Positions 41,327 to 52,327 of a DNA stretch of 64,000 bases are shown here, piece after piece (the stretch's first letter is position 1; each line of letters starts with the position of its first letter). This DNA comes from CAZGXI01 sp964529715 (lineage in GTDB: Bacteria; Chloroflexota; Anaerolineae; Aggregatilineales; Ch27), in assembly GCA_964529715.1 (NCBI GenBank), contig CAZGXI010000002.1, forward strand, positions 1 through 64,000, given 5' to 3'. The position numbers and the translations under genes are program-made. A model generated the notes under the pieces. The model saw only the letters and a list, made by a program, of their open reading frames with translations. It had not been told where the DNA came from and searched no databases.

Positions 41327-41659
41327 ATGGAAACGGATATGACCATCTTGCAGGTAGCTGCACTTTTCATGATGATGGGTGTGCTGGCAGTATTCTACGC
41401 CACTCTCGCATGGTTTCTGACCGTGTTGCGACGCGGACGGACGATCAATGTTCCGGCTATACCACGCCTGGCACTGGGAGTCCCCCATGAAACCCCACCC
41501 ATGCGTTACGCCCAGCCGCTGCCAGACGCCTGGCGTCTACCCGTGCAGCCGGGCCGCCCCAGCGACCTGATTATCTACATCGAGCCGGAAGAAAAAGCCA
41601 CCGCCCGCCGGAGCAACATCGAGCGGATCATCACACACCTGGAGGAAAAAGTCTCGTAA
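41327..41659 (+). CDS. Small single-span membrane protein, unknown
   Basis: A 110-residue protein with one N-terminal membrane helix (about 8-33, LQVAALFMMMGVLAVFYATL), then a basic stretch and a polar C-terminal part ending in a predicted helix (NIERIITHLEEK). No family recognised. The ATG at 41327 has no strong ribosome site. It lies alone between the pilin region and the hydrolase gene. Confidence 0.55.
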   Translation: METDMTILQVAALFMMMGVLAVFYATLAWFLTVLRRGRTINVPAIPRLALGVPHETPPMRYAQPLPDAWRLPVQPGRPSDLIIYIEPEEKATARRSNIERIITHLEEKVS

Positions 41660-41724
41660 AAGTTTTGAGTTCCCAATTCCGGTATAATTCCGGCCTGTGC
41701 CTGCTGTTGCTAGAATAGGCCGAA

Positions 41725-42528
41725 ATGAATCTGGAACACATCGTCCGAAAACCGACCGGCCCGGCCAAACCCACGCCGGTTTTATTTTTACACGGCGCCT
41801 GGCACGGTGCCTGGTGTTACGAGCTATGGATGGACGACTTCGCCGCGCACGGTTATGAGGCACACGCCATGAGCCTGCCGGGGCACGGCGAATCGCCGCG
41901 CACCAAGCCGATCAACCTGTATGGTGTGGACGATTACACCCGCGCGCTCGAATACGTCGTCGATCAGATTGCTCCGAAGCCGTTTGTGGTGGCGCACAGC
42001 ATGGGCGGCGCGGTGCTGCAAGAATTCCTCAAGCGTCGCCATGATCTACCCGGCGCGGTGCTGCTGGCCTCGGTGCCCATCTTTGGAGCGTTGCCATTCT
42101 TTCTACGCTATGCGCGGACTTATCCCCTCACCTATGCCTGGGCGATCATGACGCTCGACTTCCAGCGCATGTTGGGCACGCCCGAACTGGTGGAGCGATT
42201 CCTGGTAGGCCGGGATGCCGCCTACACAGCCGAACATATTTGCGCCCACCTGTGTAAGGAATCTCTTCGCATCGGGCTAGAACTAGCCCTCACCTGGCGC
42301 GGCGCCCCCCGGCGTGTTTGCACGCCGCTACTGGTCGTAGCCGCCGAAAAGGATGCATTCTTTCCTTTGCGCGAGGCGCAGCACACTGCCGACGCTTATG
42401 GCACCGACTTGCTGCTTATTCCCGATCAGGGCCATAACCTGATGATCGAACGCGACTGGCGACAAACTGCCGCGCGTCTGCGGACATGGATCGAGCGCGT
42501 CGAAGGGCAGCGCGCAGGACAGGGATGA
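41725..42528 (+). CDS. Alpha/beta hydrolase
   Basis: A 267-residue cytosolic hydrolase with the full triad: Ser in VAHSMGGA (about residue 93), Asp in VVAAEKDAFF and His in PDQGHNLM. The oxyanion motif is LHGAWHGAWC. A cap of helices lies between about 125 and 195. The substrate cannot be told; candidates are lipid, lactone or thioester hydrolysis. A TATAAT lies at about 41680, and a TAGAAT eight bases before the ATG offers a second, possibly leaderless, start. Its stop overlaps the next gene by ATGA. Confidence 0.85.
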   Translation: MNLEHIVRKPTGPAKPTPVLFLHGAWHGAWCYELWMDDFAAHGYEAHAMSLPGHGESPRTKPINLYGVDDYTRALEYVVDQIAPKPFVVAHSMGGAVLQEFLKRRHDLPGAVLLASVPIFGALPFFLRYARTYPLTYAWAIMTLDFQRMLGTPELVERFLVGRDAAYTAEHICAHLCKESLRIGLELALTWRGAPRRVCTPLLVVAAEKDAFFPLREAQHTADAYGTDLLLIPDQGHNLMIERDWRQTAARLRTWIERVEGQRAGQG

Positions 42529-42950
42529 TCACGTCGGAAACGTTCCGTGAACTGCTGTTGTTGGTGTTGGGGCAGATGTTCCACGCTGCCGGGTATGCCC
42601 TGGAAGCCAGCCCGATACACTGGAGCGGCGGATTATTCCGCTTTGAGCGCCGACGAGAGGACGACAGCATCCTCCGGGTCGAATATCAGACCCTGCTGCA
42701 CGCCCAGGCAGCCGCACGCTTCCAGGTGACGCTGGCCCACCTGCCCGGAGGAATGCCAATCACGCTGTCGCGCCTGCTGTGGGACGGCTTCGGCGTGCGT
42801 GTGCTGCCGGAAGCCGATCACTGGTGGTCCTTCTATGACGTGGCCGATCTGAGCGACGGCCTGCTCGAATCGGGCAAGCTACTGGCAGGTTACGGCCTGC
42901 CCTGGCTCGACGGATCGCTCGTTCCACCCGCATCTATCTCCCAACGCTGA
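42525..42950 (+). CDS. Unknown protein coupled to the hydrolase gene
   Basis: Not recognised. The 141-residue product is soluble, with a likely N-terminal helix (ETFRELLLLVLGQMFHAAGY) and an alternating pattern further on. Its ATG overlaps the TGA of the hydrolase (ATGA, 42525-42528), so the two are translationally coupled and may act together. It is convergent with the next gene, whose stop is 15 bp away. Confidence 0.6.
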   Translation: MITSETFRELLLLVLGQMFHAAGYALEASPIHWSGGLFRFERRREDDSILRVEYQTLLHAQAAARFQVTLAHLPGGMPITLSRLLWDGFGVRVLPEADHWWSFYDVADLSDGLLESGKLLAGYGLPWLDGSLVPPASISQR

Positions 42951-42965
42951 CCCTGCGCGGCGTTG

Positions 42966-43940
42966 CTACCCCGGCAGGATACGCCCGCCTTCGTGCACCA
43001 GCCACCCGGCCATGTCGTCGGGCGTGTCGGTCCGATAACGCAGATCAATGCGCAGGGATAGCCCCGGCCAGGGATGGTAGACGTACACACTGCGGAAGTA
43101 CTGATCCAGCCCCGGCAGCCCGACTCCATAAGGTTCGGGAAAGCGGGCTTCCAGATCGGTGCGAGGCAGGTCTGTCTCCAGGTCGATCTGGATCAGCGGG
43201 CGGGCCAGGGTGGTGTCGTAGACCAGTTCAAACTTGGGCTTGCGCCAGGGATGCGCTTCCGTGATGTCTGCCGCGAATTCGGCAGCTGTCGAGGGCACGA
43301 CGAACGGCCAGTCTTCCCCGGTCGGATAGCGGTACAGGTTCGTCCACAACGCCAGCGCGCCGATTAACCGGGACCAGGCGGCCCAGCCAAGCATCCGAGC
43401 AGGCAGATTCACGCCGGTATGATCCAGGCGAAGGACATGGCCACCAAGCCGCTCGTAGACGGCTCCCAGTGGCAGCAGGGCCGTGAAATCCTCGCTCCCC
43501 GATGGAAGCTGCACATACCCGCCGGGCACATCCTGCGGCATTGGTATACCGCGTTCCGTCACACCGGGATCGTCATCGACGTCCTGCGGCGTTCTCAGGA
43601 TCAGATTGCCCAGGCGCAGCGCCAGTGGGAATTGCTCGACATCAAAAAGCACAGCGGGATAGGAACGCCTTGCCAGGCGGAACACAGTCGCAGGCAGCAA
43701 CCCGTCTCCCTTGTGCGGTGCGATGGCAATCTGCCCTCCGCCGAGAGAACTCCCTTCGACTTCATTAAGAATACGCGCCAGCAAGGCAAAAAAGTGTTGT
43801 GCCGCCCGGCTAACTCCGGGCAGCTCGTAGACGACCTGTTTCAAACGACGCGCTTCCACGTGTGACCCCTCCGGCGAGCCACCCCCAAATGCAGCAAAGT
43901 CTTCCCCCAACCCAATAGTATAGACCAATCCGGTTGACAC
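42966..43940 (-). CDS. Unknown protein, 324 residues
   Basis: Not recognised. No signal peptide or membrane helix. The sequence is a mixed alpha/beta pattern with conserved-looking segments LARRSYPAVLFDVEQFPLAL, HVLRLDHTGVNLPARMLG and YVYHPWPGLSLRIDLRY. It begins with a GTG at 43940 with a poor ribosome site, so the true start may be further in. It could be an enzyme-like or phenolic-acid-type metabolic protein, but no catalytic motif is apparent. It lies alone on the minus strand between two plus-strand units. Confidence 0.55.
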   Translation of the reverse strand: MSTGLVYTIGLGEDFAAFGGGSPEGSHVEARRLKQVVYELPGVSRAAQHFFALLARILNEVEGSSLGGGQIAIAPHKGDGLLPATVFRLARRSYPAVLFDVEQFPLALRLGNLILRTPQDVDDDPGVTERGIPMPQDVPGGYVQLPSGSEDFTALLPLGAVYERLGGHVLRLDHTGVNLPARMLGWAAWSRLIGALALWTNLYRYPTGEDWPFVVPSTAAEFAADITEAHPWRKPKFELVYDTTLARPLIQIDLETDLPRTDLEARFPEPYGVGLPGLDQYFRSVYVYHPWPGLSLRIDLRYRTDTPDDMAGWLVHEGGRILPG

Positions 43941-44372
43941 GCCTGCCGCCCGTCATAAGAATTGGCACAGGAGACTGCCGCCTTCAGCAAGTCGTTCCCC
44001 CACTGACTGCTGACTGTTGACCGCTGACCGTTGGCTGCTAGCAGAGGAATACGCCTCACTCCTTTCTTGCTTGTTGAACCGGATGTGTGGTACACTTCGC
44101 CTCAAGGTCAAGACACTCCGCTTGCGGAGCAACGGTTTGCAGCACCTGACCAACTGAAGATAGCAGGTTGCAGGCGGGAAAACGTCGTCTGCGTAAACTT
44201 CAACGTCGGATACCCTCCGCACACGCGCCGTCTCCGGGCGGCGGGCTGCGGTCAACCAGCCGGTCGTTGGATCGACTAGGCCGGGTTAGCTATCGTCCCG
44301 GCTGAACGGGTCCGCCGATGCTGCGAGGCCCAAGCTGTCACCTTTAGGCGACAGTCGTTGACAATCGCGGGT
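43941..44372 (+). other. 432-bp gap before the lytic transglycosylase: heptads, promoter, structured leader
   Basis: No convincing gene. It contains heptad repeats at 44005-44039, a likely promoter (TTGCTT at 44067-44072, 18 bases, TACACT at 44091-44096) and about 270 transcribed bases before the ATG. This part holds several possible hairpins: CTCCGC/GCGGAG near 44116-44129, CCGGG/CCCGG near 44282-44300 and CTGTC/GACAG near 44335-44354. I could not match it to 6S, RNase P, SRP or a known riboswitch. Confidence 0.4.
44005..44039. repeat. Five heptad repeats
   Basis: GACTGCT, GACTGTT, GACCGCT, GACCGTT and GGCTGCT run in perfect register from 44005 to 44039. GACTGCT is also one of the units between mreB and mreC at 31081. 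Confidence 0.75.
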
Positions 44373-46808
44373 ATGATGCGAAAAATCCTGGTTTGCTTCC
44401 TCCTGCTGCCGGTCCTGCTGAGCGGCTGTAATTTGAGTTTTGGCTCTGCCCAACCGCAGGTCGTCACCGGAACGCCCGGCGCGCCCGTCAACGTGACTTA
44501 CGTCACCGCAACCCCCTTCTTCGAGCCGACAGCGACTCCCACACCCGCGCCGACTGTTCCCCCCGATCGGGAATTGCAAGCGGCGGACCGTGCTCTACTC
44601 AATGGCGACAACTCGGCGGCAATCGCGTTGTTCCAGGCCGTGCTGACGCAGCCGACTGAGGCGGTGTCTGCCGAGATACGCGCAGCGGCGGCTTATGGGT
44701 TAGGGGATGCCGCTCTGCGCGAAGGGATGTTCACCGATGCAGCAGCGGCGCTGACGGACTTTTTAGCGCAATATCCCACCGATGTACGCGCGCCCTGGGC
44801 GATCTTCTTACGCGGCAGCGCCTACCTGGGCCTGTCACAGTGGCAAGCGGCTATCGCAGACTTTCAGCAGTATCTGGCGCTGCGCCCCGGCGTGATTGAT
44901 AGCTACGTTTACGAGCGCATCGCCGACGCTTACTTCGGGCTGGGGATGATTCCGGAAGCCCTACAAAGCTACGAACAGGCCATCGCCGCCGGACGGAGCA
45001 ACGTACCGCTGTTGGCCCTACGGGAGCGCGTGGCTCAGGCTTATCTCAACACAGCGCAGCCGCAGGCTGCCCTAGCGCAATACGATGCGATCCTGGCGGT
45101 GGCAGAAAACGCGGGCTACCGCGCCGAGATCATGTTTCTGGCCGGACAGGCGTTGCAGGCAGCAGGAGATAACCCATCGGCTTACGCGCGCTACCGTGAC
45201 CTGCTGGTAGCTTACCCAGAGACCGATTACGCCTATCAGGCGCTGCGTATCCTGCTCAGCGCCAGGCAGCCGGTCGATTCGCTGGCGCGCGGGCGGGCCA
45301 GTTTTGCCGCCGAAGATTACCAGGACGCGATCACGGCTTTCCATGCTTTCACCAGCGAGCAGGCAGCCACAGGCATTCCGGTGGATGTGTATCTGCTGTT
45401 GGGCCGCGCCTATCGGGCCATGAGCAACTTCGCCGCCGCGCGCACGGCTTTTCAGACGGTGATCGATCTGTACCCCACCAGCCCGGAATTCGGACAGGCC
45501 ATGCTGGAACAGGGCCGCACACTATACCTTTCTGGCGACACGGCGGCGGCAGTACAGCATTACCTGACCTTCGCCGCCACCTACCCCACCCTGCCGGAAG
45601 CACCAGAAGCCCTGTGGCGAGCAGGCTACCTCACCGCCACCCAACTTGGACAGGAGTTGGACGCACAGGCCATTTTCGAGCAACTGGGGCGTGACTATCC
45701 TGGCAATGAGTGGGCACTGCAAGGATTGCTTCAGGCAGGTACAGCAGCCTCGAACCGGGGCGACCTGGCCTCGGCGGAGCGGATTTTCGCCGCGTTAGGC
45801 GCGACAGGCTCCGGCGAACAGGCAGCAGCAGCTTACCTGTGGTTAGGCAAGCTGGCGCAGCGCACCGGCAGGGCCGATCAGTCCGTCCAGGCATTCCAGG
45901 CCGCCGCCGCCGCCGATCCCGGCGGCTATTTCAGTATTCGGGCAGAAGACTTACTATCTGGACGCGCGCCGTTCCAACCCCCGGCCAGCTACCGCTGGGA
46001 GTTCGACGATCAACTTGAATTAGGGCAGGCAGAAGACTGGTTACGCAGCACGTTCGGCATCACCCAGGCAGAGGCGCTGTGGCCGCTATCCCCAACGCTG
46101 GCAGCCAACCCACGCGCGGTCGCCGGACGCGAACTGTGGGCGCTGCAATTATTCACCCAGGCGAGTGAAGAATTTACGAGCCTGCTGGAGCAATACCGGG
46201 ACGACCCGCTGGCGAGTTACCAACTGGCGATCTGGCTGCGCGGCCTCGGCGCGTATCCCGAATCCATCGTCGGGGCGGCAAACGTCATCCGCCGCGCCAA
46301 CATAGACACCCTTCAAGCGCCGCCCTACCTGGCGCGGATGCGCTACCCCATCTTTTACCGTGATCTGGTTATCCAGGCAGCGCAAGAACGCGGCCTCGAT
46401 CCTCTGCTGCTGTTCGCCCTTATCCGGCAAGAAAGCCTGTTCGACCGCTACGCGACGGCAGCAGCAGGTGAAAAAGGACTGACGCAGGTGATTCCCAGCA
46501 CGGGCGACTACATCGCCGGGCAACTGAACTGGCCCGATTACCAGCACACCGACCTGTTCCGACCCTATGCCAGTGTGGCTTTCGGCGCCTATTACCTGTG
46601 GGAGCAGCTCAGCCGCTTCAATTTCAACGTGGTCGCCGGACTGGCAGGCTATAACGCCGGGCCGGGCTGGGCCAGCGAATGGCTGGCGGCCTCCGGCGGC
46701 GATCCCGACCTGTTCATGGAGGCGATCAGCATCGACGGCGCACGCCGCTACGTGCAGTTGATCTACGAGCACTACAACATCTACCGCCGGCTTTATGGTG
46801 CGGGATAG
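44373..46808 (+). CDS. Lipoprotein lytic transglycosylase with TPR repeats
   Basis: An 811-residue murein transglycosylase of the Slt type. The lipobox is LLSGC. A Pro/Thr linker follows, then about 500 residues of TPR-like helical repeats (for example ADFQQYLALRPGVIDSYVYE, LGRAYRAMSNFAAARTAFQT). The C-terminal SLT domain has the catalytic E687 (ALIRQESLFD), the GLTQVIPST loop and AGYNAGPG. It cleaves glycan strands, giving anhydromuropeptides. It starts at an ATG at 44373 or 44376. A long leader precedes it and a terminator follows. Confidence 0.92.
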   Translation: MMRKILVCFLLLPVLLSGCNLSFGSAQPQVVTGTPGAPVNVTYVTATPFFEPTATPTPAPTVPPDRELQAADRALLNGDNSAAIALFQAVLTQPTEAVSAEIRAAAAYGLGDAALREGMFTDAAAALTDFLAQYPTDVRAPWAIFLRGSAYLGLSQWQAAIADFQQYLALRPGVIDSYVYERIADAYFGLGMIPEALQSYEQAIAAGRSNVPLLALRERVAQAYLNTAQPQAALAQYDAILAVAENAGYRAEIMFLAGQALQAAGDNPSAYARYRDLLVAYPETDYAYQALRILLSARQPVDSLARGRASFAAEDYQDAITAFHAFTSEQAATGIPVDVYLLLGRAYRAMSNFAAARTAFQTVIDLYPTSPEFGQAMLEQGRTLYLSGDTAAAVQHYLTFAATYPTLPEAPEALWRAGYLTATQLGQELDAQAIFEQLGRDYPGNEWALQGLLQAGTAASNRGDLASAERIFAALGATGSGEQAAAAYLWLGKLAQRTGRADQSVQAFQAAAAADPGGYFSIRAEDLLSGRAPFQPPASYRWEFDDQLELGQAEDWLRSTFGITQAEALWPLSPTLAANPRAVAGRELWALQLFTQASEEFTSLLEQYRDDPLASYQLAIWLRGLGAYPESIVGAANVIRRANIDTLQAPPYLARMRYPIFYRDLVIQAAQERGLDPLLLFALIRQESLFDRYATAAAGEKGLTQVIPSTGDYIAGQLNWPDYQHTDLFRPYASVAFGAYYLWEQLSRFNFNVVAGLAGYNAGPGWASEWLAASGGDPDLFMEAISIDGARRYVQLIYEHYNIYRRLYGAG

Positions 46809-46827
46809 ACACGCCGGCATAAAGAAA

Positions 46828-46863
46828 GGCCCATCTGCCGGGACAGGTGGGCCGATCATTTTT
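46828..46863 (+). terminator. Terminator after the lytic transglycosylase gene
   Basis: GGCCCATCTG (46828-46837) pairs with CAGGTGGGCC (46844-46853) with one G-U, then GATCA and five Ts. Confidence 0.85.
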
Positions 46864-46954
46864 AATGAGACAACCTTAAGCTGCTAGGCGTGCACACACA
46901 AGGAACTTAAGCCCCTTGCATAAACCACAAAATAGCACGCAATGAACAGCAGCT

Positions 46955-47338
46955 CTAATTTTCGCCGAGAGAATTCATATCCAGCATTTTTCGAACTTTG
47001 GCGACTAAGTCATGGTGGAGAATCGGCTTCGGCAGGTAATCGTTTGCCCCGGCGTCCATGCCACGCATGACGCTTTCTGCGTCGCCGCGCGCCGACAGGA
47101 TCAAGACAGGCGTGACCCCGGTCTCGGCCCGCCCTCGAATCACACGGCAAAGCTCGATACCATCCATGCCGGGCATCATCACGTCAAGGATGATCAGATC
47201 AGGGGTCTCTTTTTCCAGCACCGCCAGCGCGGCATTGGCATCTTTGGCTTTGAGAACGCCGAAACCTCCGCGTTCCAGCATGATGCCGATCAGCGTCAGT
47301 GCGCCGATCTCGTCATCCACAACTAAAATACGCTTCAT
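46955..47338 (-). CDS. CheY-like single-domain response regulator
   Basis: A 127-residue stand-alone receiver: acidic pair in ILVVDDE, phospho-Asp in LIILDVMMPG (about residue 52), Ser in LILSARG, and Lys in YLPKP. There is no output domain, so it signals through protein contact. The ATG at 47338 follows GGGAG; an upstream in-frame extension is not receiver-like. No kinase is next to it. It faces away from trmI. Confidence 0.9.
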   Translation of the reverse strand: MKRILVVDDEIGALTLIGIMLERGGFGVLKAKDANAALAVLEKETPDLIILDVMMPGMDGIELCRVIRGRAETGVTPVLILSARGDAESVMRGMDAGANDYLPKPILHHDLVAKVRKMLDMNSLGEN

Positions 47339-47478
47339 GCCAGGTGTCTCCCTTCTCATGGCAGCGCTGGCCGAACGTGGCACTCTTGTGCATAGTTTAG
47401 CATTGTTTCTATCCTTTGCAACCGCCGCCGACCGCGCCGCCGGTTTATTGACGCTTACAGGTCGCCCAGGGGCCGCTA

Positions 47479-47506
47479 TTGTCTTGACCGGCGAAGGCGC
47501 TACAAT
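47479..47506 (+). promoter_or_regulatory. trmI promoter
   Basis: TTGTCT at 47479-47484 and TACAAT at 47501-47506 with a 16-base spacer, 60 bp before the start codon. Confidence 0.55.
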
Positions 47507-47565
47507 CGCTATGATACACGCAATTTTACGTGCTTTCCAGTCTGGGGTTTAGTCGGAGTTGATAA

Positions 47566-48399
47566 ATGGTTGAGGCTGCGCAAACCGCTGCCTTTGGCGA
47601 TACGGTCATGTTTGTGAGCAAAGATCGCAACACCTACATCCGTGTGCTGGAGCCGGGAGGGCAATTCCAGACTCACTACGGCGTCGTCCGCTACGACGAC
47701 GTGGTAGGGCAGCCCTACGGCGCGCGGCTGCAAACGCATTTGGGCAAGGACCTGTGGTTGCTAACGCCGAGCACCGACGACCTGGTCAGGCACCTGCGGC
47801 GCGAGTCGCAGATCATTTACCCGAAGGACCTGGGCTATATCCTGATCAAACTGGGCGTGCGCCCCGGCGCTACGGTGGTCGAAGCCGGGACCGGCAGCGG
47901 CGCGCTGACGCTGGCGCTGGCGATGATGGTCGGCAAAACCGGACACGTGTACAGCTACGACCGGCGCGCAGATATGCAGCACATCGCGCAGGCAAACCTG
48001 GCCGCCGCCGGGCTATCTGGGCAGGTCACGTTGATTCAGCGCGACATCCTGGACGGGTTTGATGCGCACAACGCCGACGCGCTATTCCTGGACCTGCCGA
48101 ATCCCTGGGATTACCTCGATCAGGCGCGCGCGGCTCTGCGCGGCGGGGGATTCTTCGGCAGCATCGTCCCAACGATCAACCAGGTAGAAGCCCTGACCGA
48201 AGCCCTCTATCGTGGCCCCTGGTTCATGGTCGAGATTGAGGAACTGCTGTTACGCGGCTACAAGACCATCCCGCAGCGCATCCGCCCGGACGAGCAGATG
48301 GTCGGTCACACTGGCTATCTGCTGTTCGCCCGCGCCTTAGTCGAACCGACCTCACCCATTGCCTCTAGGGAAGGCAAAGAAAGTATCATCCCAGACTAA
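47566..48399 (+). CDS. trmI: tRNA (adenine-58-N1)-methyltransferase TrmI
   Basis: TrmI methylates A58 in the T-loop of tRNAs, working as a tetramer. The 277-residue protein has an N-terminal beta domain and the SAM-binding site VVEAGTGSGALTLALA, the acidic loop YDRRADM and the catalytic-region DLPNPWDYLDQA, all typical of the TrmI/Gcd14 family. GGAG precedes the ATG at 47566. It has its own promoter and lies between a receiver gene and a cytochrome gene. Confidence 0.92.
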   Translation: MVEAAQTAAFGDTVMFVSKDRNTYIRVLEPGGQFQTHYGVVRYDDVVGQPYGARLQTHLGKDLWLLTPSTDDLVRHLRRESQIIYPKDLGYILIKLGVRPGATVVEAGTGSGALTLALAMMVGKTGHVYSYDRRADMQHIAQANLAAAGLSGQVTLIQRDILDGFDAHNADALFLDLPNPWDYLDQARAALRGGGFFGSIVPTINQVEALTEALYRGPWFMVEIEELLLRGYKTIPQRIRPDEQMVGHTGYLLFARALVEPTSPIASREGKESIIPD

Positions 48400-48491
48400 G
48401 CACCGGGATTGCTGTCATCGTGGATGAAAAAACGCTATAATTCACCGGCAGTGCGTTTCTTCACACATCCACTGACCGAGGCGATAGACTC

Positions 48492-49139
48492 ATGCGGAAT
48501 CACTTCCCTGCATTCGTCGTGCTCCTGATCCCGGCGGTGCTGCTTCTGGTGGCCTGCGGCGCGGTCGCCACCCCACGCCCGCCTGCCGATCCGACGCTGG
48601 AGCCGTTGACCCTTGCTCCTCGCCCCACGCGCCAGGCGACCACCGTCAGCGGTGCGCGCGCAACTGAGCAGCCCATCGCCCTCCAGCCGACCGTCGCACC
48701 ACCAACAGAGACGCCTACTTCCATCCCACCGACAGCAACAGCCACCTGGACGCGCACCCCAACCCCGCTCCCACCGACGGCCACACCTGTCCCTGCCGGA
48801 GACGCGGCAGCCGGGGAGCAGTTGTTTTTGAACGGCAACCCACAGGCCAGCGTGGTGGCGTGTGTGAGTTGTCATTCGTTGAGCGAGGGCCAGATTCTCG
48901 TCGGGCCGTCCATGTTCGGCATCGCCACCCACGCCGGTCAGCGCGTGCCAGGCCAGGATGCCGCAACATACCTGCGCAACTCCATTTTGCATCCGAGCGA
49001 CTTCATCGTGCCCGCGCCGGAAGGACGGACCTACGTGGACGGCAGCGGGGCCAGCCTGATGCAGACGCAGAATTATGATCAGAAATTGAGCGAAGAAAAC
49101 ATCAACAACCTAGTAGCCTATCTGCTGACGTTGGAATAA
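48492..49139 (+). CDS. Lipoprotein cytochrome c
   Basis: A 215-residue electron carrier tethered outside the membrane. The lipobox is LLVAC. Residues about 24-98 are a Pro/Thr-rich flexible linker. The cytochrome domain has one haem site, CVSCH near residue 124, and a likely axial Met in SLMQTQNYD. Its partner oxidase or reductase is not in the window. The ATG at 48492 is 50 bases after a TATAAT (48436-48441). A strong terminator follows, so it is a single-gene unit. Confidence 0.9.
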   Translation: MRNHFPAFVVLLIPAVLLLVACGAVATPRPPADPTLEPLTLAPRPTRQATTVSGARATEQPIALQPTVAPPTETPTSIPPTATATWTRTPTPLPPTATPVPAGDAAAGEQLFLNGNPQASVVACVSCHSLSEGQILVGPSMFGIATHAGQRVPGQDAATYLRNSILHPSDFIVPAPEGRTYVDGSGASLMQTQNYDQKLSEENINNLVAYLLTLE

Positions 49140-49163
49140 CCCACCAAAGCGGACACAAGACCG

Positions 49164-49189
49164 AACGCCCCGCCCTGTCGGGGCGTTTT
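49164..49189 (+). terminator. Terminator after the cytochrome gene
   Basis: AACGCCCCG (49164-49172) pairs exactly with CGGGGCGTT (49179-49187), six-base loop, followed by TT. Confidence 0.85.
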
Positions 49190-49270
49190 GATTCTTTATG
49201 CAGATCGTCTATTTTCGACAATTTAGCTATAATAGAACTAAATAATCGTCTTTCCCTCAGGAGCACTCCT

Positions 49271-51181
<1,911 letters not shown>

Positions 51182-51416
51182 AACGCAGCGTAGCTGCCTC
51201 CGGCCAGTCTGGGCGTCATTCGTCGGGGCGGGCGCACGACCCGCCCCGACGATTCCCTCCGCGAAACCACCGCTGTGACTGCGCGCGCCCCACGACCACC
51301 TGACAGGCATGGTCAGCCGCGTCAGTCAATGATGAGGAAAGCACTGCCAAGCCGCCGATTGATCTCGCGCGAACCTGGTGTTAGGGTAAGGACGTGCAGC
51401 AAGCGGAGAGAAGCGG

Positions 51417-52322
51417 ATGCCGGTTTACGAAGTGATCGAACTAACCAAAATTTATCCGCAGCAGACGATCCCAGCCAACGACCGGATCACCCTGTCCGTC
51501 GAAGCGGGGGAAATCTTCGGTCTGCTGGGGGCCAACGGCGCAGGCAAAACCACTCTGGTCCGCCAGATGGCGAATCTGCTCGCGCCGACCAGCGGCTCGA
51601 TTCGACTGTTTGGCTGGCCATTGATACATTCACCACTCTACGCGGCCAGCCAGATCGGTTATATGCCGCAGAGCGGGCTGGCGCTGAACACGCTGACCGT
51701 GAACGAAACGCTGTTCTTCACGGCGCATCTGCGTGGACTTGCACGCAAAGACGCGCTGGCCGAACGCGACCGCCTGATCGAACGGCTGGGGCTGGGAAAG
51801 CTACGTGACTGCGTCGTCACGCAATTGAGCGGCGGGCAAAAGCGGCTCGTTCTACTGGCAACGGCGATGGCCGCCCTGCCGCCTGTGGTGATCCTGGACG
51901 AGCCGACGAACGACCTTGATCCCCAATGCCGCCGCCTGGTGTGGGACGAGGTGCGCGCGGTCAATCGGGAACACGGGACGACGATCATTTTGGTGACGCA
52001 CAACGTCATCGAGGCAGAAAAAGTCATCGAGCGCGTGGGGATCATGCGCGGCGGGCGGCTGATCGCGCTGGGTCGTCCGGGGCAGCTTAAAACCGAACTC
52101 AACCGCCAGCTTCGCCTGGAAGTCATCTTTATGCCCAACGATCCCCCCGCCCTGCCGAACGGGTGCGCGCCGCGCGAGGTCGCGCCGGGGCGCTGGCAGG
52201 CGCTCATTGAGCGCGACGCCGCGCCTGCCTACCTGGACGCGCTCAGCCGCGCCGCCGGGGTGGAAGACTTTTCCCTGAGCACGGCGACCCTCGAAGATTT
52301 GTATCTTTCCCTGGCGGAGTGA
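51417..52322 (+). CDS. ABC transporter ATP-binding protein
   Basis: A 301-residue ATPase with Walker A GANGAGKTT, Q-loop region YMPQSG, signature LSGGQKRL, Walker B VVILDEPTNDLDPQ and the H-loop VTHN. The class is that of DrrA/CcmA-like exporters. The C-terminal 70 residues form an extra domain typical of this group. GGAGAG precedes the ATG. The permease gene begins just after the stop, so the two form one exporter; the substrate (drug, lipid or polysaccharide) cannot be told. Confidence 0.92.
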   Translation: MPVYEVIELTKIYPQQTIPANDRITLSVEAGEIFGLLGANGAGKTTLVRQMANLLAPTSGSIRLFGWPLIHSPLYAASQIGYMPQSGLALNTLTVNETLFFTAHLRGLARKDALAERDRLIERLGLGKLRDCVVTQLSGGQKRLVLLATAMAALPPVVILDEPTNDLDPQCRRLVWDEVRAVNREHGTTIILVTHNVIEAEKVIERVGIMRGGRLIALGRPGQLKTELNRQLRLEVIFMPNDPPALPNGCAPREVAPGRWQALIERDAAPAYLDALSRAAGVEDFSLSTATLEDLYLSLAE

Positions 52323-52327
52323 GCCTG

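Noticed and set aside
43941..44372. 6S RNA, RNase P RNA or SRP RNA
   Set aside because: None of their conserved sequence blocks could be recognised; left as an unidentified leader or RNA.
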